Assembly (NCBI GenBank): GCA_023398575.1
Contig: JAEWSC010000038.1
Location: 40,983-104,982, forward strand
Direction of reading: 5' to 3'
DNA length: 64,000 bases
Source: Bacillota bacterium
Lineage (GTDB): Bacteria; Bacillota; Clostridia; Christensenellales; Aristaeellaceae
In this document: piece by piece, positions 58,472 to 64,000 of the stretch
Numbering within the stretch: position 1 is the first letter of the stretch
Layout: every line of letters begins with the position of its first letter
Made by a program: the position numbers and the translations under genes
The notes under the pieces: generated by a model
Told to the model about the DNA's origin: nothing
Databases searched by the model: none
Seen by the model: only the letters and a program-made list of their open reading frames with translations

Positions 58472-59170
58472 CTAATTGGTAGCCTTGGGGCCCCGAGCCC
58501 CGAACAGCGCCGAGCCGATGCGCACCATGGTGGCGCCTTCCTGGGCGGCGATGATATAATCCTGCGACATGCCCATGGACAGTTCCTCCATACGCACGCC
58601 AGGTATCGCAAGGTTTGCAGTGGTATCGAACAGCTGCCTCATTTGCCTGAACAATGGGCGCAGGCTTTCTGTGTCCTGCACAAGGGGCATGACTGTCATC
58701 AAGCCCCGAACACAAAGCCCTGGCAAAACCACACATGCCCGCAAAAAGTCTTCGACTTCCTCAGGCGGGATGCCGCCTTTTTGCGTTTCTCCAGCCACAT
58801 TCACCTGGATCAGAACCTCCATCACCCGTCCTGCCTTTAGCGCCTGGCGGCTGATTTCCTTGGCTAATTCCATTCTGTCCAGAGAATGTATAAGGCATAC
58901 CTGATTTATTATATATTTAACTTTGTTTGTTTGCAACCTTCCGATCAAGTGCATCCGAAATTTTGGATATAATAAGGGCATTTTCTCCATCATTTCCTGC
59001 ACCCGGTTCTCGCCCAGGTCGCAAACATCAAGTTCCGACAGCGGATTGATGTTTTCTGCAGCTACAGTTTTGCTTACCGCGATCATCCGGGGAGGCCGTC
59101 CCCAGGCAGCCGATGCCATTTCAAGCTGGCCGCGAATGATTGTAAGCCGTGAAGCCAATTCTTCTTTCAT
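58472..59170 (-). CDS. yggS: YggS-type pyridoxal-phosphate homeostasis protein
   Basis: Predicted protein of 232 residues with an alanine-racemase-like barrel. It has the PLP lysine in MIAVSKTVAAENI, the family loop FRMHLIGRLQTNKVKYI and the phosphate-binding end ELSMGMSQDYIIAAQEGATMVRIGSALFG. It binds PLP without known catalysis and keeps vitamin B6 and amino-acid pools balanced. GGAGG lies 5 nt before ATG 59170. It is 13 nt upstream of sepF, matching the ylmE-ylmF order. Confidence 0.95.
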   Translation of the reverse strand: MKEELASRLTIIRGQLEMASAAWGRPPRMIAVSKTVAAENINPLSELDVCDLGENRVQEMMEKMPLLYPKFRMHLIGRLQTNKVKYIINQVCLIHSLDRMELAKEISRQALKAGRVMEVLIQVNVAGETQKGGIPPEEVEDFLRACVVLPGLCVRGLMTVMPLVQDTESLRPLFRQMRQLFDTTANLAIPGVRMEELSMGMSQDYIIAAQEGATMVRIGSALFGARGPKATN

Positions 59171-59182
59171 ATGCACCTCCGG

Positions 59183-60403
59183 CTAGAAAACACGCACCGA
59201 ATCGCCAATGTCCAGCAACCCTGGCTGCAGGGGCTCTATGTAGGTGTACTCCCCCTCGGTGGAGATGACACTCACCGGCACAAATGGCATGCTGGCCCCG
59301 TCAATCTTCACTACGCCGGTCATAATATCTCCCGTTTCCCTGTTCGGCTGACGGTACAGGCAATTGGTTGGCACCCGCATGCTGGAAACATATTGGCCAA
59401 TCTGCGCTTGGCAGGTACGCATGGAGAGTACGGGAGACACGTCCCCCGAGACAGACAGCCTGAGCAAAAGCTCGCCGCCGGTCCGGGTGAAGGAGGATAC
59501 AGTGGCATTGACCACGGTATTCTCGAATTGCTCCAGCTTTAGTTGATAGCTTTCCCCTTGCCCGGGTGTCCAATCGGGACTGTTCAGCAGCAGCAGAACA
59601 CCCCAACCGCTATTGCGCACCAACCGGTAAATGGTGGTCCGTCCCCGCTGCACAGCACCTTTTTCAGGCTTTGCGCCGCCCAGCATGGCCCTCACCTGGG
59701 CCGGGGAAACCTGATCAAAATTACTGGGGCTCAACTGCTCATACCCATCGGTATAAAAGCTGACAAGGCTGTCTTGGCCTGCAGACCGCTGTGTAGTATA
59801 GCTGTTAATTCGCTTTTCCTGGGTGCCTTCATCATCATACAGGCGTGTCAGCCTTGTATCATCCCGGTACTTTTCCCGAAGATAGTTCTGCCTGGCAGTG
59901 ATGGCGGAATCCAGCAGCCGCTCCATGTTGAGCATATTGCCCTTGGCGCCCTGTACCATCCGGCGCACCTCGCCGGCTCTTTGCAGCACTTCGCTTTCCA
60001 GCCTGGTCATCTTTTGGTCAAGGGTAGCTTCCTTTGCCAGCAGGTCCAGGTGATATTCCTTGATCTGATCCCGCAAATTCTGCAGCTGATTGACTTCCTT
60101 CTGGCTGTAGCCCGCGGTGTACACCATGCATATTAATCCAGAGCGGGGTACCAAGCTTCCTTCTTCTGCAATATACTCGACGCTGGTAACACCGTCTTCA
60201 TCATATGATGTTTCATTACGTACAATCAATGCGTTGCCCCGGTAACTAAAGCCCCTCGTACCGGTGGTAACCAATGCTGTACGAAATCCATTGGGAACCA
60301 AGGTTGTATATATATACCAGCCAGAGAAGCCCAGTACGGCAAGCACAAACAACACACGGCCGAAGCCTGACCGCCTTTTCGCCGGGTACCGTTGTCCGTA
60401 CAT
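59183..60403 (-). CDS. HlyD-like membrane-anchored periplasmic-adaptor-type protein
   Basis: Predicted protein of 406 residues. It has a short basic N-terminus, one membrane segment (about 16-36), a beta/lipoyl-like segment, a coiled coil (about 100-165, VNQLQNLRDQIKEYHLDLLAKE) and a C-terminal beta-rich part (VPTNCLYRQPNRETGDIMTGVVKI ending GDSVRVF). This is the layout of HlyD-type adaptors, but no ABC exporter or RND partner is adjacent. Its position in the division cluster between the sigma factor and yggS recurs, as far as I know, in some clostridia. A role in envelope or septum assembly is only an inference. Confidence 0.75.
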   Translation of the reverse strand: MYGQRYPAKRRSGFGRVLFVLAVLGFSGWYIYTTLVPNGFRTALVTTGTRGFSYRGNALIVRNETSYDEDGVTSVEYIAEEGSLVPRSGLICMVYTAGYSQKEVNQLQNLRDQIKEYHLDLLAKEATLDQKMTRLESEVLQRAGEVRRMVQGAKGNMLNMERLLDSAITARQNYLREKYRDDTRLTRLYDDEGTQEKRINSYTTQRSAGQDSLVSFYTDGYEQLSPSNFDQVSPAQVRAMLGGAKPEKGAVQRGRTTIYRLVRNSGWGVLLLLNSPDWTPGQGESYQLKLEQFENTVVNATVSSFTRTGGELLLRLSVSGDVSPVLSMRTCQAQIGQYVSSMRVPTNCLYRQPNRETGDIMTGVVKIDGASMPFVPVSVISTEGEYTYIEPLQPGLLDIGDSVRVF

Positions 60404-60496
60404 GCCGCCCCTCCTCCATTTGGGATTTTACCAACATTCGTTATGAATTCGAAAAACTCCTGCAACAAATCAAAATCAGTGTGAGATTTACACGTA

Positions 60497-61240
60497 TTAT
60501 TGCTGCAAAGCCTGCTGTTCCACGTTTTTAAGCCGCGCCAAAACCCTGCGCTCCATGCGTGATACCTGCATTTGGCTGACACCCATGCGCCTGGCTGTTT
60601 CTCGTTGGCCAAGCCTGTGTTCATAACGCAATTCCAGCAGCTTTTTTTCTTCCGGGGTGACCAAGTTATACACCCAGGTAATCCAATCCTTGTGCTCCAC
60701 AGCCTCAAAACCCATATCCTCATCACCCAGACGGGCGATGACACGCTGCTCCTCTTCCTGGTCCATGGGTGCATCCAGAAAAAATACATCCGTAGATTTG
60801 CGCATATCCAGCAGTGACAGTAAATCCTCCATAGGCAGACGCATCTCTTGAGAAAGCTCTGCCATGGTAGGTTCCCGCATCAATTCCAGCGTCAGCTTTT
60901 CCCGGGCCTTTTGCATATGATACAGCCTGTTTTTCGCATCTCTGGGCAAGCGAAGCGAATCGCCCTTGTCGCGTATGTAATTGCGTACGTCTCCGGCGAT
61001 GGTGGGCGTGGCATAGGTAGCAAAACGCAAGCCAAGCTCCGGTTTGAAACGCTGGATGGCTTTCATCAGTCCAATGCTGGCCACCTGCTCCAAATCTTCC
61101 AGCTCAACGCCCCTGCCCGCAAAGCGGCGGGCAATCTGCTTCGCCAGGGGTAGGTACCCTTCCACCAGCTCAGCCATCAGTTCCGGCCGCGGCCCCTGCT
61201 TGTATTCCTGCAGAAGCGGCGCCAATCTTTCGTCCTTCAT
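60497..61240 (-). CDS. SigB/SigF/SigG-type alternative RNA polymerase sigma factor
   Basis: Predicted protein of 247 residues, in the size range of group 3 sigma factors. Region 2: VELEDLEQVASIGLMKAIQRFKPELGLRFATYATPTIAGDVRNYIRD. Region 3 is at about 110-160. Region 4: VTPEEKKLLELRYEHRLGQRETARRMGVSQMQVSRMERRVLARL. It lies just after a degenerate RsbW/SpoIIAB-like gene (10-nt gap). It occupies the place where sigG precedes the ylm cluster in Bacillus. It may be a general-stress or sporulation-type sigma, and the sequence alone does not decide which. Confidence 0.9.
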   Translation of the reverse strand: MKDERLAPLLQEYKQGPRPELMAELVEGYLPLAKQIARRFAGRGVELEDLEQVASIGLMKAIQRFKPELGLRFATYATPTIAGDVRNYIRDKGDSLRLPRDAKNRLYHMQKAREKLTLELMREPTMAELSQEMRLPMEDLLSLLDMRKSTDVFFLDAPMDQEEEQRVIARLGDEDMGFEAVEHKDWITWVYNLVTPEEKKLLELRYEHRLGQRETARRMGVSQMQVSRMERRVLARLKNVEQQALQQ

Positions 61241-61250
61241 ATTGGCCCCC

Positions 61251-61646
61251 TTACTGCGCGTAAAGCGGCAGCGTAAGAGACACCGAACGGATGCACACCC
61301 CGTCTTCCTCCAGCTCCACCTTAGGGATCAGCGTTTCCAAAATCCCCCGTGTTACATCCAGATCCACTTCCTCGCAGGTCTGGCATTCCCCATCAAAGTC
61401 GCAGGTGAACACCGTGCATACCGCTTCCTTTTCCAAGCGGCAGACAATGTTGACACAACTCACCTTGCGGGGCTGGTGAAGCAAAAAGTCGCAGGTTTCA
61501 TCCGCTGCCGTGCGCAGGTCATCCACAAGGTCAATGCCAAGGCCCATCAGGGCGCCAGCACCGCCTAATGCCATGCGTACCACCAGCATCCAATTTGGAT
61601 CGGCAGGCACCGTCAGCGTTAAGCAGCTTTCCTGATTTTCTGCCAT
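61251..61646 (-). CDS. Degenerate RsbW/SpoIIAB-like (HATPase-fold) protein, putative anti-sigma factor
   Basis: Predicted protein of 131 residues. The N-terminal pattern (LTLTVPADPNWMLVVRMALGGAGALMGLG then IDLVDDLRTAADETCDFLLHQ) aligns with RsbW/SpoIIAB. In RsbW the helix reads EACTNA with the Mg/ATP-binding Asn. Here it reads ETCDFL, with Asp in that position, and no G-box (DxGxG) follows. ATP-dependent phosphorylation of an anti-anti-sigma factor is therefore doubtful. It is directly upstream of the sigma gene and probably binds it. GGAG precedes ATG 61646. No RsbV/SpoIIAA gene is present. Confidence 0.75.
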   Translation of the reverse strand: MAENQESCLTLTVPADPNWMLVVRMALGGAGALMGLGIDLVDDLRTAADETCDFLLHQPRKVSCVNIVCRLEKEAVCTVFTCDFDGECQTCEEVDLDVTRGILETLIPKVELEEDGVCIRSVSLTLPLYAQ

Positions 61647-61712
61647 GGGCAGCGCTCCTTTCCTAAGCAGCAAAAGATTCTTTTGCCGCGAACATAAGCA
61701 GTCTGAAACGAT

Positions 61713-62474
61713 TTATGTTACCACATCCCACACCATCTTTGCAAGCAAAAGGGCCAGTACGCCTACCAGCATCCATTTAATAAAGCCGGCGCCGCGCTTT
61801 AATGTCATGCCGGAGCCAATATATCCGCCGGCCATGGCACACAGTGCTGCCGGCAAGCCCAGAAGATACAGCACATGGCCGCTGAAAACCAAGGTGACAA
61901 GGGCCGCCACATTGCTGGCCAGGTTAACGATTTTTGCCGTCCCGCTGGATTTCACGGCCTCGATACCAAGCACCAGGGTAAAGAGTAAAATCAAAAAGGT
62001 CCCCGTGCCCGGCCCCACCAGCCCATCATAAAAGCCGATGAAAAGCCCGGTCAAAAAGCTGACTGCTAACGTATATTTTTCTGGCAGCAGTCTCTTTGCA
62101 ACAAGGGAATCCTTCCTGCGTAAAACAATGACCGCCACCAGCGGAATGGCCCCAATAACGATGATGCGCATAGTGTTTTCCGGTATAATCTGCAAAAGCA
62201 TCGCTCCCAGAGCGCTGCCCGGCAGCGCCCCAATTACTGCGATCAAGGCCACCAACCAGTTCACCTGCTTTGCCTTGCCGTATCGCGCCGACGCCACCAC
62301 CGTGCCTAAGGCAGCAGACAGCTTGTTGGTGCCGGCTGCCAAAACAGGCGGAAGCCCGGCCAGATAATAGGCCGGCAGGGATATCAAGCCGCCGCCGCCG
62401 GCGACACTGTCTACAAAGCCAGCCAGCATCGCCAGCGGGCATACAATCAAAAGCATTTCCCAAGTTACCTGCAT
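61713..62474 (-). CDS. TSUP (TauE/SafE) family membrane permease
   Basis: Predicted protein of 253 residues with about 8 membrane segments. The N-terminal motif LAGFVDSVAGGGGLISLPAYYLAGLPPVLAAGTNKLSA and the repeat GFYDGLVGPGTGTFLILLF are diagnostic of TSUP transporters, which export or import sulfite, sulfoacetate, thiosulfate or related organic anions. The substrate is unknown here. AGGAG precedes the ATG. It lies between lysC and the sigma-factor pair on the same strand, after the lysC terminator. Confidence 0.92.
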   Translation of the reverse strand: MQVTWEMLLIVCPLAMLAGFVDSVAGGGGLISLPAYYLAGLPPVLAAGTNKLSAALGTVVASARYGKAKQVNWLVALIAVIGALPGSALGAMLLQIIPENTMRIIVIGAIPLVAVIVLRRKDSLVAKRLLPEKYTLAVSFLTGLFIGFYDGLVGPGTGTFLILLFTLVLGIEAVKSSGTAKIVNLASNVAALVTLVFSGHVLYLLGLPAALCAMAGGYIGSGMTLKRGAGFIKWMLVGVLALLLAKMVWDVVT

Positions 62475-62510
62475 GTCAGCATCTCCTGTATATCAGCCCA
62501 TATTAAGCTA

Positions 62511-62544
62511 TTCTTGTACAAAATGCAGGCACGCGCCTGCATTT
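62511..62544 (-). terminator. Terminator after aspartokinase
   Basis: AAATGCAGGC (62521-62530) and GCCTGCATTT (62535-62544) form a perfect 10-bp stem with a 4-nt loop. On the minus strand the stem runs into TTTTGTAC. It separates lysC from the TSUP gene. Confidence 0.75.
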
Positions 62545-62603
62545 TTGAAAAAAGAATGCACTCCTTTTGCGCAAGGCTTCAGGAAAACATTCTTACTGTC
62601 ATT

Positions 62604-63923
62604 TTATTCTTTTACAAACTCATGATAAATTGCCCGGATCGTCTGCTCAAAGTCAGATTCATCCACGCCCACAATGATAGACAGCTCACTGGAACCCTGA
62701 TCAATCATGCGCACGTTGATTTTGGCCTGGCTCATCGCACCAAACAGCCTTGCCGCAGTGCCGCAATTGTGGACCATGCCGCGGCCGACGGTGGCGATGA
62801 CTGCCATGCTGTCGTGAATGGTAATCGTATCCGGCTCTGCCAGCTCAATGATGCGGTGCAGAATCGTCTCCCGGCAAGCCGCCAGCGCCTCCTTTTGCAC
62901 AACTACACACAGCGTATCGATACCAGTAGGCATATGCTCAAGGGACAGGTTTTGCTCTTCAATCGCTTGAAGCACCCGGCGGGCAAAACCAATCTCGGCG
63001 TTCATCATGGCCTTTTCCACAGTAATGACGGCAAAGCCTTTTTTACCGGCAATACCCGTGATGACATAGGGGTTTTCTTTTTCCACCTTACCAAAGCGGA
63101 TGAAGGTACCAGGATGATCGGGGCAGTTGGTATTGCGGATATTGGTGGGTATGCCTGCCCTGTGCACCGGGAAAACAGAATCCTCGTGCAGCACGGTTGC
63201 CCCCATGTAGGAAAGCTCCCGAAGCTCCTGATACGTAATGCTTTCGATTTCCTTGGCGCCGGGAACCAGCCTGGGGTCAGCCATCAAAAAGCCCGAAACA
63301 TCGGTCCAGTTTTCATATACCTCGGCACAGGCGGCCCTGGCAACGATAGCCCCGGAAATGTCGCTGCCGCCCCTGGAAAAGGTGCGCACCCTGCCATCTG
63401 GCGTAGCGCCATAAAAACCAGGGATGACGGCGGTTTTCGTTTCTATCAGCCTGGCCGCCAAAACCTCCTGTGTCTTTTCGCTGTCGAAGGTCCCATCCTG
63501 ACGGAAAAAGATCACCTGGGCAGCATCAATAAAGGTCATTTCCAAATAATCGGCTAATAATAGCCCATTGAGATACTCACCGCGGCTGGCCGTATAGTCT
63601 GCCGTCGCGCCGTTTGCAATCGCTTCGTTGATGGTGTCAAGTTCACTGCCCAAGTCTGTGGCAAGCCCCAACTCTTCGGCAATGTCCATGTACCGGGCCG
63701 CAATAAGGTCAAATACTTCCTGATAATCTTGACCGGCCGCATTTTGGCGATGACAGCGGTATAAAAGATCTGTGATCTTATCGTCACCGTCGTGACGGCG
63801 GCCGGGGGCGCTAGGTACAACGTACACCCTGCCCGGATCCATACGTACAATGTCTCGAACCTTTTCAAACTGGCGTGCATCCGCAAGGGAGCTGCCGCCA
63901 AATTTCGCTACTTTGATCCCCAT
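62604..63923 (-). CDS. lysC: Aspartate kinase
   Basis: Predicted protein of 439 residues. It phosphorylates aspartate, the first step towards lysine, threonine and methionine. The kinase motif KVAKFGGSSLAD opens the protein. PGFYGATPDGRVRTFSRGGSDISGAIVA is the substrate/nucleotide region. Two ACT domains lie at the C-terminus (VITVEKAMMNAEIGFARRVLQ; INVRMIDQGSSELSIIVGV) and give feedback control by end-product amino acids. ATG 63923 is used, with GTGAGGAA directly upstream. An in-frame start at 63938 lies on the ribosome-binding site. Confidence 0.95.
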   Translation of the reverse strand: MGIKVAKFGGSSLADARQFEKVRDIVRMDPGRVYVVPSAPGRRHDGDDKITDLLYRCHRQNAAGQDYQEVFDLIAARYMDIAEELGLATDLGSELDTINEAIANGATADYTASRGEYLNGLLLADYLEMTFIDAAQVIFFRQDGTFDSEKTQEVLAARLIETKTAVIPGFYGATPDGRVRTFSRGGSDISGAIVARAACAEVYENWTDVSGFLMADPRLVPGAKEIESITYQELRELSYMGATVLHEDSVFPVHRAGIPTNIRNTNCPDHPGTFIRFGKVEKENPYVITGIAGKKGFAVITVEKAMMNAEIGFARRVLQAIEEQNLSLEHMPTGIDTLCVVVQKEALAACRETILHRIIELAEPDTITIHDSMAVIATVGRGMVHNCGTAARLFGAMSQAKINVRMIDQGSSELSIIVGVDESDFEQTIRAIYHEFVKE

Positions 63924-63971
63924 TTCCTCACCCTCCACAAAGAAAGACGCGGCCCTTGCGCCATACAGGTT

Positions 63972-64000
63972 ATTGTATCGAAGGGGGCCTGTAAAGTCAA
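63972..64000 (-). promoter_or_regulatory. Promoter of lysC
   Basis: On the minus strand, TTGACT (63995-64000), a 17-nt spacer and TACAAT (63972-63977). The transcript would start about 40 nt before the ATG, so there is no room for a lysine riboswitch unless another promoter lies upstream, outside the window. Confidence 0.7.

Overview
The window looks like chromosomal DNA from a Gram-positive anaerobe of the Clostridia type (Bacillota), probably gut-associated. The evidence is the division block in the order yggS-sepF-yggT-ylmH-divIVA, a DnaD/DnaI-type helicase-loading pair, Bacillota-style AGGAGG ribosome-binding sites, an OpuC-type osmoprotectant transporter, an Lpl-type sugar importer and several strong Rho-independent terminators. 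Base composition is moderately GC-rich, apart from an AT-rich patch around 50.5-50.8 kb. The genus cannot be fixed from the sequence alone. I saw no rRNA, tRNA, CRISPR array, prophage or complete insertion sequence.

Layout. 0-15.5 kb is mostly housekeeping: the end of recD2, comF, an FAD oxidoreductase, an ECF sigma/anti-sigma pair, a large membrane EAL-domain protein, an ArsC-like protein without its cysteine, pyrophosphatase, dnaI-like and dnaD-like genes, dnaE and an MFS transporter. 15.7-23.6 kb holds uvrA with a ferredoxin-like DUF362 gene, a thioredoxin/rhodanese/CoA-disulfide-reductase operon, a striking His/Cys-repeat protein and an RNA ligase-like phosphoesterase. 23.7-37.4 kb carries rhamnose mutarotase and three ABC systems: a DUF3798-type importer, an OpuC osmoprotectant importer preceded by a BusR-like regulator, and a nitrate/sulfonate/thiamine-precursor-type importer. 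37.5-50.5 kb is a uronate/glucuronoside catabolic region: AraC, kduI, kduD, LacI, a GH2 enzyme, an Lpl-type importer and a GH67 alpha-glucuronidase. 50.8-55.2 kb has a metallo-beta-lactamase-fold protein, a small unknown gene, AraC, pyrimidine-nucleoside phosphorylase and a NagD-like phosphatase. 55.2-64 kb is a broken fosX-like gene followed by the division cluster, an HlyD-like protein, a SigB/F-type sigma factor with a degenerate RsbW-like partner, a TSUP permease and aspartokinase.

How the parts may work together. The GH67/Lpl/GH2/LacI genes and the divergent kduI-kduD genes suggest that short glucuronic-acid-bearing oligosaccharides are imported and cut inside the cell, with the uronates then isomerised and reduced. 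The BusR-like and OpuC genes suggest osmolyte uptake controlled by a GntR-RCK_C repressor. The thioredoxin and rhodanese genes form a thiol/persulfide module.

The most unusual signal is a pair of homologous, highly structured, apparently non-coding elements of 210 and 211 nt (40226-40435 and 55380-55590). Both begin CAG and end CTG. Each lies between two perfect copies of a hairpin-forming target (33 and 28 nt) that differs between the two sites. At the first site the target is a probable terminator after kduD. At the second it is a chance palindrome within the remains of a fosX-like gene. This looks like a small mobile element that inserts at DNA or RNA hairpins and duplicates the whole hairpin. 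Stem changes between the copies are often compensatory, which points to selection on a folded structure.
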